A DNA stretch of 64,000 nucleotides. Source: Verrucomicrobiota bacterium (GTDB lineage Bacteria; Verrucomicrobiota; Verrucomicrobiia; Chthoniobacterales; Chthoniobacteraceae). Positions 35,147 to 43,412 of this stretch are shown one piece after another. The stretch is from contig VFJQ01000070.1 of assembly GCA_009885995.1 (NCBI GenBank), positions 1-64,000 of the forward strand. Direction: 5' to 3'. A program made the position numbers and the translations under genes. The notes under the pieces were generated by a model that ran no database searches, was not told where the DNA came from, and saw nothing but the letters and a program-made list of their open reading frames with translations. Each line of letters starts with the position of its first letter. Positions within the stretch are counted from its first letter, which is position 1.

Positions 35147-35886
35147 AGCTGCTCGCGCTCTTGATGCTGCTTCCGTCGTTCGCATTCGCACGCAGCTTCG
35201 ACCTGCGCCGCGACACGTTCGCTTTCGCGAATGAAACGGTCTTCCAATATGGTGTCGATGAACGCGGCTCGCTGCACATCTCCGCACGAGAGACGCCGCC
35301 GCGCTACGCGCATCGCTGCTTCGTCATGTCGCGCGCGGTTTTGCAGTTCTGGCAGTTCGCTCGCTTCGAGCCGAAGCAGCCGCGCGTCTCGTGGGAGGAA
35401 TACGCATGCATCATCCACCGCATCGCGCGCATCCCGGCATGGAGCCAGCGCACCGAGCAGGTCGTCGTGCCCGGCTTCCGGGATCTGCGCCACTTCTCGG
35501 AGACGATGCCGGGCGTCTTGCAGGAAAACCTCGGCGCGTGGCTCCCGAGCTACCTGCGCGTGGGAAACTACCGCATGGCCATGGGCCACCCGCGGGCCGG
35601 CCAGGCCGCCGCCGCGCGCTGGCTAGAGCAGTCCCTCGGCGAGGGAAAACTGCGCGCCATCTACATCGCGCGCTTCCCGCATCTCAACCACTGCCTCGTC
35701 GCCTTCCGCTCCGAGCGGCGCACGGGCGGCGACGTGCGCTTCTGGCTCTACGATCCGAACTACCCCGGCGAGCCCGCGTGGCTCGACTACCACGCGGCGG
35801 AACGCAGTTTCGATTTTCAGCCGCGATGGTATTTCCCCGGCGGTCGCGTCAACGTGATGCGCGTTTATATCTCACCATTTCACTGA
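35143..35886 (+). CDS. secreted hypothetical protein
   Basis: This is a 247-residue protein with a short signal peptide (about 1-16). The block LNHCLVAFRSERR and then FWLYDPNYPGEP gives a papain-like flavour (His, Cys, Asp), but the usual order of catalytic residues is not met and I do not claim an enzyme. Translation starts within the DMT gene stop, and ribE follows 3 nt later, so three genes share one transcript. The function is unknown. Confidence 0.6.
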   Translation: MKLLALLMLLPSFAFARSFDLRRDTFAFANETVFQYGVDERGSLHISARETPPRYAHRCFVMSRAVLQFWQFARFEPKQPRVSWEEYACIIHRIARIPAWSQRTEQVVVPGFRDLRHFSETMPGVLQENLGAWLPSYLRVGNYRMAMGHPRAGQAAAARWLEQSLGEGKLRAIYIARFPHLNHCLVAFRSERRTGGDVRFWLYDPNYPGEPAWLDYHAAERSFDFQPRWYFPGGRVNVMRVYISPFH

Positions 35887-35889
35887 TCC

Positions 35890-36471
35890 ATGTTCACCGG
35901 TCTCGTCGAAGCCACAGGCGAAGTGCTCGCGCTCACCCCGCGCGGCGACGGCTCGCGCCTCACGCTGCGCGTTCCTTTCGCCCGCGAGGTGCGCGAGGGC
36001 GACAGCATCGCCGTGAACGGCTGCTGCCTCACCGCGGTCGAGCCGGGGGCCGATACGATCCACTTCGATCTGCTCAACGAAACGCTCAAGCGCACGAACC
36101 TCGGCACCGTGAGCGTCGTGAACCTCGAGCGCGCCCTCGCCGCGAACGCGAGGCTCGGCGGCCATTTCGTCCAGGGCCACATCGACGGCACAGCCGAAGT
36201 AATCGACTTCTCGGAGCGCGGCGGCGACTGGCGGCTGGAAATCGCGCTCGCTCGCGACGCCCGCGGCTATGTCGTCGCGAAAGGCTCGATCGCCGTCGAT
36301 GGCATCAGTCTCACCGTCGCGGAGCTGAAGGACGCGAGCTTCGTCTGCTGGATCATCCCGCACACGCGCGCGATGACGAATCTCCTCACGCGCCGCGCCG
36401 GTGAACGCGTGAACCTCGAATACGATCTCCTCGCAAAATACGTCGAACGCCTGCTCGCCGTGCGCGCCTAG
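35890..36471 (+). CDS. ribE: riboflavin synthase, alpha chain
   Basis: This enzyme forms riboflavin from two molecules of 6,7-dimethyl-8-ribityllumazine. The 193-residue product starts with the family mark MFTGLVEATG and shows the two repeated lumazine-binding domains (about 1-90 and 95-190), with GHFVQGHIDG at about 96-105 and SIAVDGISLTV at about 136-146. Its end overlaps the convergent deacetylase by 4 nt. ribD is 6 kb further on, so rib genes are scattered. Confidence 0.95.
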   Translation: MFTGLVEATGEVLALTPRGDGSRLTLRVPFAREVREGDSIAVNGCCLTAVEPGADTIHFDLLNETLKRTNLGTVSVVNLERALAANARLGGHFVQGHIDGTAEVIDFSERGGDWRLEIALARDARGYVVAKGSIAVDGISLTVAELKDASFVCWIIPHTRAMTNLLTRRAGERVNLEYDLLAKYVERLLAVRA

Positions 36472-37265
36472 TTCGCTGCGGTGGGCTTTGTAGCGGCGGC
36501 CTTCGGTGCGACCTCCGGCGTCGACTTCGGCTTCGGCAGCATCGGCTTATCCAGCGCGATCAGTTCCGACACGGTCACAAACTTGAACCCCTTCGCGAGC
36601 AGCGCATCGAAGGTCGCCGGCATCGCGTCGATCGTAGATTTGTGGATGTCGTGCGTGAGGATGATCGAGCCCGCGCGCGTCTCGGCGAGTGTGACCGCTT
36701 CGACCCGCGCCGAGTTGCGGTGCTTCCAGTCGAGCGTGTCCACGTCCCACAGCGCGATCTTGTAGCCATACATCGCGTTCGCCCAGTTGCGCTGGCGCTG
36801 CGTGAAGTTGCCATAAGGCGGGCGGAACGTCTTTGGCTCGACGCCCGTCGCCTGCTTGATGACCTGGTGCGTCCGCTCGAGTTGATCGCGCACGTTTGCC
36901 TCGCTCATCGGGATGAGGTTCGGATGGCTCCACGAGTGGCTCGCAATCTCGTGGCCTTCATCGACGATGCGCTTGGCGATCTCGGGATACTCCGCCACGC
37001 ATTGCCCGACGCAGTAGAAGGTCGCCTTGATCCCGCGCTCCTTGAGCATGTCGAGAAGGCGCGGCGTGTTCGTCGCGTGCGGGCCGTCGTCGAAGGTGAA
37101 CGCGATCTGCATCCCATCCACATGGCACTGGCTGTAGCTGATCTTCGGGCCGGAAGCCGGCGTCTTGTCTGCGTCGGCAGGTTTCGCCATCTGCGGTGCG
37201 GGTGTGGGCGACTGCGCTAAGGCGGCGAGCGGGATAAAGACGGCGGCGAGCGTGCGGCGGAGCAT
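36468..37265 (-). CDS. polysaccharide deacetylase (NodB family)
   Basis: This is a 265-residue exported deacetylase (signal about 1-18). It has the NodB motif TFDDGPH (about 57-63), the zinc-binding HSWSH (about 110-114) and RPPYGNF (about 148-154). It probably deacetylates peptidoglycan or chitin-type sugars. It is the last gene of the operon thrB-lpxK-mtnP-deacetylase, with spacings of 6-14 nt. The C-terminal tail is Lys/Pro/Ala-rich and probably disordered. Confidence 0.85.
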   Translation of the reverse strand: MLRRTLAAVFIPLAALAQSPTPAPQMAKPADADKTPASGPKISYSQCHVDGMQIAFTFDDGPHATNTPRLLDMLKERGIKATFYCVGQCVAEYPEIAKRIVDEGHEIASHSWSHPNLIPMSEANVRDQLERTHQVIKQATGVEPKTFRPPYGNFTQRQRNWANAMYGYKIALWDVDTLDWKHRNSARVEAVTLAETRAGSIILTHDIHKSTIDAMPATFDALLAKGFKFVTVSELIALDKPMLPKPKSTPEVAPKAAATKPTAAN

Positions 37266-37271
37266 GGGAGA

Positions 37272-38126
37272 TTAAAGAAACCGTTCGAGGATTGGGCGCA
37301 ACTTTTCCTTTGTCTCTACCGGCCACAAGTCCCGCGGGGTGACGAGCGCGTTACTCAGCGCTTCATGCTCCGGCCACGTGGGCTCGGCAGGAATGCGCGG
37401 GATCACCGCGGCGAGCACCCGCTTGGCGGATTCGGCATTCGCTTGAAGGTGCGCGATCACCGCGTCGCTCGTCACGGGTTCCTCGTCGGTCTTCCAGCAA
37501 TCGTAGTCGGTGATCATCGCCATCGTCGCGAGCGCGATCTCGGCTTCACGCGCGAGCTTCGCCTCGGCGAGATTCGTCATGCCGATCACGTCGAAGCCGA
37601 GCCGGCGATTCGTCTCGCTCTCGGCGCGCGTGGAAAACTGCGGGCCATCCATGTTCACATAAGTGCCGCCGTCGTGGACGTGCAGCCCGAGTCCGTGCGT
37701 GCTCTCGAAAAGCAGCCGCCGCAGTTCTGTGCTGATCGGATCGGCAAACGCCGCGTGCGCGACGATCCCGCCGCCGAAGAACGTGTGGATCTGCGATGTG
37801 CGATCGAAGAACTGATCCGGCAGCACGATGTGACGCGGATGGTAGCGCTCCTGGAGCGAGCCGACCGCCGTCACGCAGATGATCCAGCGCACGCCGAGCG
37901 AGCGCAGCGCCCAGATATTCGCGCGGTGCGGTAGCTCGTGCGGCAGGATGAGATGGCCGCGCCCGTGCCGCGGCAGGAAGAACACGCGCCGCCCGGCGAT
38001 CGTGCCACCGATGATTGCATCCGACTGCGCGCCGAACGGCGTCTCGACGCGGATTTCCTCCGCGCCTGTGAGTGAATCGATCTGGTAGAGGCCGCTGCCT
38101 CCGATGACGCCGATGGCTGGTTGCAT
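37272..38126 (-). CDS. mtnP: S-methyl-5'-thioadenosine phosphorylase
   Basis: This enzyme cleaves methylthioadenosine with phosphate, in methionine salvage. It is 284 residues, beginning IGVIGGSGLY (about 5-14), with the phosphate site PRHGRGH and the active-site block YVNMDGPQFSTRAES (about 180-195). It follows lpxK by 14 nt and precedes the deacetylase by 6 nt on the minus strand. The remaining mtn genes are not in the window. Confidence 0.9.
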   Translation of the reverse strand: MQPAIGVIGGSGLYQIDSLTGAEEIRVETPFGAQSDAIIGGTIAGRRVFFLPRHGRGHLILPHELPHRANIWALRSLGVRWIICVTAVGSLQERYHPRHIVLPDQFFDRTSQIHTFFGGGIVAHAAFADPISTELRRLLFESTHGLGLHVHDGGTYVNMDGPQFSTRAESETNRRLGFDVIGMTNLAEAKLAREAEIALATMAMITDYDCWKTDEEPVTSDAVIAHLQANAESAKRVLAAVIPRIPAEPTWPEHEALSNALVTPRDLWPVETKEKLRPILERFL

Positions 38127-38140
38127 AAGTGTGAGTTGAG

Positions 38141-39337
38141 TTAGGCGAAGAAGCGTTGCGGCGCGATGATTGGCTGCGGTTCGCACAGGCGATCGACGAA
38201 ATTTTGCCAGCTCTCGTCGCCATTTAGGAACTCGATCTCGATGCGCAGGTAGTAGATGGGCACCGCGTCGCCGTTGAAGTTGTAGGGGAAGCGGACGCTG
38301 TCCTTTTCAGTCGTCACGATCAGGTCGAGGTCGCGGCGGATGGCGCGCGTCACGAAGTCGGTCAGCTCCTCGTCGCTGAAGCGATGGTGATCGGCGAAGC
38401 GCTTCGTGATTTGCAGATCCGCGCCGAGCTCGCGCAGCTTGCCCTCGAAGCTCTCCGGCCGCGCGATGCCGCTGATGACGCCGATGTATTTGTCGCGCAG
38501 GTATTCGAGCGGGCGCCGGTCCTTTTCGTCGTAGAGGTTTTGCAGGTAGAGCGGGCGGTGCGTGGTCTCGATGATCTCGGCCGTGCGGTTGTGTTTGCGC
38601 AGGTCTTCGATGAGCTGCGACTGGTCGGTGCCGTCGCTCTTCGTCAGGAAAATGTAGCGCGCGCGACGGAGGTTCACCGGTGGTTCGCGCAGCGTGCCGC
38701 GCGGGAGGAGGTAGCCATTTCCGAAGGGCGCCTGGCAATCGACGAGCACGATCTCGATGCGACGGTCGAGCGTGAGGTATTGCATGCCATCGTCGAGGAT
38801 GAGCACGTCGCAGCCGTGGTCGCGCACGGCCTGGCGCGCGGCGCGGACGCGGTCCTTGTCCACGAGCACAGGCACGTCTTTGAGCGAGCGCGCGAGCATG
38901 TAGGGCTCGTCTCCGGCGAAGCGCGAATCGAGCAGCAGCTTCACGCCGTCATGCACGACGCGGGCCTTGTTCTTTTCCATCCCGAGCCACTTTCGCTGGA
39001 GCCGCCGCAGCAGAGGCGGACGCTTCGACTTGTAGCCGCGGCTGAGGATCGCGACGCGCCGTCCGCCGTCCTTGAGCGTGCGCGCGAGCCGCTCGACGAC
39101 GGGTGTCTTGCCCGTGCCGCCGACGGTGAGATTGCCGACGGAGATGACGATGACACCGGGGTGGCTGCGCTTGAGGAATGCGTGCCGGTAGAACCAAAGC
39201 CGTGCCTGCACGCCGGCGCGGAAGAGCCACGAGAGCCCGTAGAGGAACCACCGCAACACGGCGGCACGCTTCCCGAAGCGACGCTCGAGGATGACGTCGA
39301 TGGCGAACTGTTCGAGGCGGTCGAGGCTCGCGCGCAT
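38141..39337 (-). CDS. lpxK: tetraacyldisaccharide 4'-kinase
   Basis: This kinase phosphorylates the lipid-A disaccharide. The 398-residue product has an N-terminal helix that holds it at the membrane (about 28-48), then [13 protein letters not shown] at about 68-80 as the P-loop, and further blocks [13 protein letters not shown] and [11 protein letters not shown]. It shows that this organism makes lipid A. Start ATG 39337 was taken because upstream sequence belongs to thrB. Eight nt separate it from thrB. Confidence 0.92.
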   Translation of the reverse strand: MRASLDRLEQFAIDVILERRFGKRAAVLRWFLYGLSWLFRAGVQARLWFYRHAFLKRSHPGVIVISVGNLTVGGTGKTPVVERLARTLKDGGRRVAILSRGYKSKRPPLLRRLQRKWLGMEKNKARVVHDGVKLLLDSRFAGDEPYMLARSLKDVPVLVDKDRVRAARQAVRDHGCDVLILDDGMQYLTLDRRIEIVLVDCQAPFGNGYLLPRGTLREPPVNLRRARYIFLTKSDGTDQSQLIEDLRKHNRTAEIIETTHRPLYLQNLYDEKDRRPLEYLRDKYIGVISGIARPESFEGKLRELGADLQITKRFADHHRFSDEELTDFVTRAIRRDLDLIVTTEKDSVRFPYNFNGDAVPIYYLRIEIEFLNGDESWQNFVDRLCEPQPIIAPQRFFA

Positions 39338-39345
39338 CCGCGGTG

Positions 39346-40182
39346 CTACGCGAGGCGCGTGCCGGTATTGTCGGCGCGTGTGATGACCGTTCGCGCGCCC
39401 GGCGCGGCGGCGAGCATCGCGGCGGCGACGCGCTCGGGATCGCGCTCGGTGAGGCAGCAGATCGTCGAGCCGGAGCCGCTGAGCCAGCCGCCGATCGCGC
39501 CCGCGTCTTCCCCGGAGGCGATGACCTTCGAGAGAAATGGGATGAGCGGTTCGCGATGCGGCTGGTGCAGGTGATCGATGAACGCGCCGCGCAGGCTCGC
39601 GTAGTCTCGCTTGAGGAAGGCGGCGGTGATGCGGCAGGCGTTCACGCAACTCTCGACGGCGCGTTTGCGGTCGAGCGTCGCGGGCAGGATCTTGCGCGCC
39701 TCGGGCGTGCTCACCTCGAAATCCGGGATGAGCAGGGCGAAGTGCAGCGCTTCGTCCACCGGCGCGGTGATCGGCTTCACGCCCTGCTTCGACACCGCGA
39801 AGCCGCCGAACGCCGCGGGCGCCGCGTTGTCCGGGTGGCCTTCGAGTTCGGCGCACAGCTCGAACAGCCGAAACGCGTCGAGCGGACGTCCGGCGAGTTC
39901 GTTCAGTCCGTGCAGCAAACCGAGCCGCACCGTGACCGACGAACCCATCCCGCGCGACTGCGGCACATCGCCTTCGATCGACCACTCGAATCCGAAGCGC
40001 TCAATGCTGGATGCCGCGAAGAATTTCTCCGCCGCCTCCGCCGCCATGCCGCTCCGCGCTGCGCATTCCGCATTCCGCATTACCCTGACCCGATTGCCGA
40101 GCGCGAGCGCGATGCCGAGGCAGTCGAAGCCGGGGCCGATGTTCGCGGTAGTGGCAGGGATGTGGATGGTGGCTTCGCTCAT
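39346..40182 (-). CDS. thrB: homoserine kinase
   Basis: This enzyme phosphorylates homoserine in threonine synthesis. It is a 278-residue GHMP kinase: IPATTANIGPGFDCLG at about 8-23, the ATP loop SRGMGSSVTVRLG at about 76-88 and SGSGSTI near the C-terminus. At about residues 34-40 (40063-40083) the DNA holds three 7-nt units (GCATTCC, GCATTCC, GCATTAC on the plus strand), where relatives differ in length, so a repeat may have entered here. It is the first gene of the operon with lpxK and mtnP. Confidence 0.92.
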   Translation of the reverse strand: MSEATIHIPATTANIGPGFDCLGIALALGNRVRVMRNAECAARSGMAAEAAEKFFAASSIERFGFEWSIEGDVPQSRGMGSSVTVRLGLLHGLNELAGRPLDAFRLFELCAELEGHPDNAAPAAFGGFAVSKQGVKPITAPVDEALHFALLIPDFEVSTPEARKILPATLDRKRAVESCVNACRITAAFLKRDYASLRGAFIDHLHQPHREPLIPFLSKVIASGEDAGAIGGWLSGSGSTICCLTERDPERVAAAMLAAAPGARTVITRADNTGTRLA

Positions 40183-40225
40183 GAGGGCGCGGAGTTTTCC
40201 GCACGTCCGCCCGGGGTGCCAGCAG

Positions 40226-40262
40226 CAAAAACCCCGCGGGTCATGCGCGGACCCGCGGGGCT
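40226..40262 (-). terminator. Rho-independent terminator of the hsp20 operon
   Basis: On the minus strand the stem CCCCGCGGGTC and GACCCGCGGGG with a short loop is followed by TTTTT. It lies about 25 nt after the stop of the second small heat-shock gene and before thrB. Confidence 0.85.
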
Positions 40263-40287
40263 GTTGGCAGCAATCGAACGCGTCGGC

Positions 40288-40695
40288 TCAGTCCGTGACG
40301 GCGATCCGGCGCGGCTTCACGGCATCGGCCTTGGGCAAGTGGAGCGTGAGCACGCCGTTGTCGATCTTTGCGGTGACGTGCGCGGTGTCGATCGAGACAT
40401 CGATCTCGAAGACGCGGCGGTAGTCCTGCGCGCGCGACTCGCGGTGCAGTGTTGTGCCCTTGCTATCGACCGGAGCGCGGTGGCCGAGGATGGTGAGTTC
40501 ACCGTTCTCGACGGTGATCTCCAGGCCGTCCTTCGGCACGCCGGGCATCTCGGCTTCGAGCACGTAGCCGTCGCTGGTTTCCACGATGTTGGCGAGCGGG
40601 GTCACGTAGCTCACGCGGGTGCCGCCGTTCGGCTGCGGTGCGACTTCTTTGGATTCGGGTTTGAGGAGTTGAGACATGGCTTTGAGGAGTTGCAT
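40288..40695 (-). CDS. small heat-shock protein, HSP20 family (second gene)
   Basis: This is a 135-residue protein with an alpha-crystallin-like domain (about 35-130): YVLEAEMPGV, then VENGELTILG and the end KIDNGVLTLHLPKA. It is a chaperone that holds unfolded proteins. A second ATG at 40677 follows a near duplication of CAACTCCTCAAAGCC, so either start is possible. It lies 6 nt after the first hsp20 gene and ends at a strong terminator. Confidence 0.85.
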   Translation of the reverse strand: MQLLKAMSQLLKPESKEVAPQPNGGTRVSYVTPLANIVETSDGYVLEAEMPGVPKDGLEITVENGELTILGHRAPVDSKGTTLHRESRAQDYRRVFEIDVSIDTAHVTAKIDNGVLTLHLPKADAVKPRRIAVTD

Positions 40696-40701
40696 TTGGG
40701 T

Positions 40702-41163
40702 TTAGGACACCGACACGGCGATCTGCTTGGGCTTGGCTTCCTCGGCCTTCGGCAGGTCGATGGTGAGGATGCCGTCCTTGTAGGCGGCCGTGACTTTGGC
40801 AGCGTCCACCGCCGCCGGCAGCGTGACGCTGCGCTGGAATCGACCGAAGAAACGCTCGCTGCGGAAGGTCTCGCCTTCCTTGGCTTCGCGCTCCTGCTTG
40901 CGCTCGCCGCTGACGGTCAGCACGCCCTTGTCGAGGGTGATGGCGATGTCTTCCTTTTTCAGCCCGGGCAGCTCGATCTTTACGAGGAAGTTGTCCTTCT
41001 CGTCGTGCACGTCGAGGGCCGGGGTCCAGCCGCTGAAGAGGCCGCTGTCGCGCGTCGGTTGGGCGAAGTCGAACATGCGATCGAGTTCGTCACGGAGGCT
41101 CGCGAGGCGGTCGAACGACGGCCAGCTTTGGAGTTGTGGGAATTGGTAACGGATAAGGCTCAT
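40702..41163 (-). CDS. small heat-shock protein, HSP20 family (first gene)
   Basis: This is a 153-residue chaperone with the alpha-crystallin domain at about 47-145: FLVKIELPGLKKEDI, LTVSGERK, then FQRSVTLPAAVDAAKV and YKDGILTIDLPKAEEAKPK. It lies first in the two-gene heat-shock operon. Upstream at 41237-41257 a 7-bp hairpin could be a regulator site, and the sigma factor type is not clear. The pair may form mixed oligomers. Confidence 0.9.
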   Translation of the reverse strand: MSLIRYQFPQLQSWPSFDRLASLRDELDRMFDFAQPTRDSGLFSGWTPALDVHDEKDNFLVKIELPGLKKEDIAITLDKGVLTVSGERKQEREAKEGETFRSERFFGRFQRSVTLPAAVDAAKVTAAYKDGILTIDLPKAEEAKPKQIAVSVS

Positions 41164-41236
41164 AGGTTTTGTTTTGTGGATGTGTTTGGTTTCCGCGGAT
41201 GTCTTTAGCTGGTGAAATGCCAGCTTATCGGCGCGG

Positions 41237-41257
41237 GGCTTTCCGATTGCGAAAGCC
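41237..41257. promoter_or_regulatory. 7-bp hairpin upstream of the hsp20 operon
   Basis: GGCTTTC and GAAAGCC flank a 7-nt loop about 74 to 94 nt before the first hsp20 start. It does not match the CIRCE consensus. A regulatory role is only possible. Confidence 0.25.
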
Positions 41258-41366
41258 TCATGAAATCAGTGTGAAACGCACAGCGATGCGCCGGATGACA
41301 CAAGCGAGTGGGACAGCCAGTGGGCGACTTCGGCCCGGCTCGGGTGGGCGCCGCTGTGACAGCGTG

Positions 41367-42341
41367 TTACAAGCCTTCGAGGAGTGGCTGGAGCTGGTCG
41401 AGGTAGTCGCGATAGACGCGGACGATGCTCGCGCCGACGTAAAGCAGCACCGCGACATAGACGAGCCGCGGCAGCCATTCGGCGAGCGCATCGAGGCGGC
41501 CGTAGGCGCGTTCGGATTGTGTCGCCGCGAGCTGGCGGAGCTCGCTGCCGAGGCTCCCGCTTTCCTCCCCGACGACGATGCCCTGCGCGACCTCGGGATC
41601 GATCGCGCTGCTCTCGGCGAGGAGCGGGCCGACTTGAGAACCGGCGCGCACTTCGGGAAGGACCCGTGCGACTGCGGATCGGACCATGCCGCTGCGGCTG
41701 GCAGAGCTGGCGGACTGGAGCGCGTCGAACACGTTGATACCCGCGTTGAGCTGGAGTTCGTAGGCGAGGCAGAAGCGGCTCATCGCGAAGGCGCGCTGCA
41801 TTCCGCCGATCAGCGGGAGCGCGCGGACGAAGGCATCGACGAGCGGATCGAACGAAGCGAGCGCGGCGAGAAACTTGCAGACGACGACGAGCGCGAGTGC
41901 GGCTGCGACCATTGCGGCGAGGACCGGGAGCGTCGCATACAAGTAGGCGGTCGCGTCTTGCCGGACGATGAGCGGGAGATTCAGCAGCAGCACGCCGAGA
42001 ACGAGGACGAAGACCGGGTAGGCGAGTTTCGCGAGCACCCGGCCGCGCGCGGAGGCGAGGGCGCCGAAGTGCCGGGCGAGTTCCTCGAGGCCGCGGTCCA
42101 GAGAGCCGGCCCGCTCGACGGCGGCGAGCACGGCGGCTTCGGTGCTGCCGAGGTGGGCCGCGGCGCAGGCTTCGGCGACGGTGTAGCCGCGATCGAGATG
42201 GCTGCGGATGCGCGCGACCGTCTGCCGAGCGGGGCCGCGGGCGGTCGTGCTGAGTTTCTCGAGCGCCCGGGGGAAGGTGACGCCGGCGCGAAGGAGCTGC
42301 GCGAGGGAGTGGTAGAGCTGCTGCTTGGCGCGGGGGGACAT
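41367..42341 (-). CDS. type II secretion / type IV pilus assembly protein, GspF/PilC-like
   Basis: This is a 324-residue inner-membrane platform protein. It has two GspF domains (about 8-125 and 175-300) with LYHSLAQLLRAGVTFPRALEKL at the start, and membrane segments at about 105-125, 134-158 and near the C-terminus. Such proteins organise pilus or secretion machinery. It stands without other gsp/pil genes here. Its start codon is only 21 nt from that of ribD on the opposite strand, so promoters must lie inside the neighbouring genes. Confidence 0.85.
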   Translation of the reverse strand: MSPRAKQQLYHSLAQLLRAGVTFPRALEKLSTTARGPARQTVARIRSHLDRGYTVAEACAAAHLGSTEAAVLAAVERAGSLDRGLEELARHFGALASARGRVLAKLAYPVFVLVLGVLLLNLPLIVRQDATAYLYATLPVLAAMVAAALALVVVCKFLAALASFDPLVDAFVRALPLIGGMQRAFAMSRFCLAYELQLNAGINVFDALQSASSASRSGMVRSAVARVLPEVRAGSQVGPLLAESSAIDPEVAQGIVVGEESGSLGSELRQLAATQSERAYGRLDALAEWLPRLVYVAVLLYVGASIVRVYRDYLDQLQPLLEGL

Positions 42342-42362
42342 TTGTGACTACGAGTGCCACGA

Positions 42363-43412
42363 ATGACCGCCGACGAAAAGTTCATGCGTGCTGCATTGCG
42401 CGAAGCTGCGAAGGGTCTCGGGCAGACGAGCCCGAACCCGGCGGTCGGCGCGGTGATCGTGCGCGGCGGGAAGATCATCGCGCGGGGCTGGCACCGGCGG
42501 GCGGGCGAGGCGCATGCGGAGATCGAGGCGATCCGCGCGGCGAAGAGCGCGAAGGGCGCGAAGGGCGCGAAGGGCGCGAAGGGCGCGAAGGGTGCGACGC
42601 TTTACGTGACGCTGGAGCCGTGCAGCACGCACGGGCGCACGCCACCGTGTTGCGATGCGATCCATGCGGCGGGTCTCGCGCGAGTGGTGATCGGCGCGAT
42701 CGATCCGAACCCGAAGCACGCGGGGCGCGGTGTGGAGATCCTGTGTGCCGCGAAGATCAAGGTGACGACCGGCGTGCTCGGCGACGAATGCGCGGCGCTT
42801 AACCCCGCGTTTAACAAATGGATCGTCACTCGAATGCCGTGGGTGATCGCGAAGGCCGGAATGTCGCTCGATGGCCGGCTCACGCGCCCGCCGGGCGAAG
42901 GACAATGGCTCACGAGCGAAGCGTCGCGCGCTCACGCGATGCGGCTGCGCGCGACGGTGGATGCGATCGTCGTCGGTGCAGGCACACTGCGGGCGGACAA
43001 CCCGCGGCTGACGCTGCGCGGCGTCGAGGGGCGCCAGCCGTGGCGTGTCGTCCTCACCCGCAGCGGCAAGCTGCCGAAGACCGCGCACGTTTTCACCGAC
43101 CGGCACAAGGCGCGCACGCTCGTCTATCGCGGGCAGTCGCTCCGCGCGGTGCTGCGCGATCTTGGAAAGAAGAACGTGACCAGCGTGCTCATCGAAGGCG
43201 GCGGCAAGGTGCTCGGCGACGCGTTTGACCGGCGGCTCGTGGACGAGGTGCATTTCTACCTCGCGCCGCTGCTCTGCGGCGGGCCACACGTCGTCGGCGG
43301 GTGCGGCGCGGGCTCGTCTGCGGCCTCGCTCTTGCTCCACGATGTGCGCTACGAACGCATAGGCGGCGACTTGCACGTCTCCGGCTTTCTTTACCCAACT
43401 CCACCATCATGA
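42363..43412 (+). CDS. ribD: bifunctional riboflavin biosynthesis deaminase/reductase RibD
   Basis: This is a 349-residue enzyme with a cytidine-deaminase-like domain (about 1-140) and a reductase domain (about 150-345). It deaminates and reduces the pyrimidine intermediates of riboflavin synthesis. The zinc site is HAE (His51, Glu53) and Cys87 with Cys96 in LEPCSTHGRTPPC. Between Glu53 and Cys87 residues 60-77 are AKS then AKG repeated five times, encoded by six 9-nt units at 42540-42593, an insert not expected in the family. Its stop overlaps the start of the giant LEPR gene (ATGA). Confidence 0.92.
   Translation: MTADEKFMRAALREAAKGLGQTSPNPAVGAVIVRGGKIIARGWHRRAGEAHAEIEAIRAAKSAKGAKGAKGAKGAKGATLYVTLEPCSTHGRTPPCCDAIHAAGLARVVIGAIDPNPKHAGRGVEILCAAKIKVTTGVLGDECAALNPAFNKWIVTRMPWVIAKAGMSLDGRLTRPPGEGQWLTSEASRAHAMRLRATVDAIVVGAGTLRADNPRLTLRGVEGRQPWRVVLTRSGKLPKTAHVFTDRHKARTLVYRGQSLRAVLRDLGKKNVTSVLIEGGGKVLGDAFDRRLVDEVHFYLAPLLCGGPHVVGGCGAGSSAASLLLHDVRYERIGGDLHVSGFLYPTPPS
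42540..42593 (+). repeat. six tandem 9-nt units (GCGAAGGGC) inside ribD
   Basis: GCGAAGAGC is followed by four GCGAAGGGC and one GCGAAGGGT, in frame, adding 18 residues between two conserved zinc-site segments of RibD. The unit differs by one base from the ACGAAGGGC unit of the intergenic repeats at 2057 and 54379. Confidence 0.85.
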
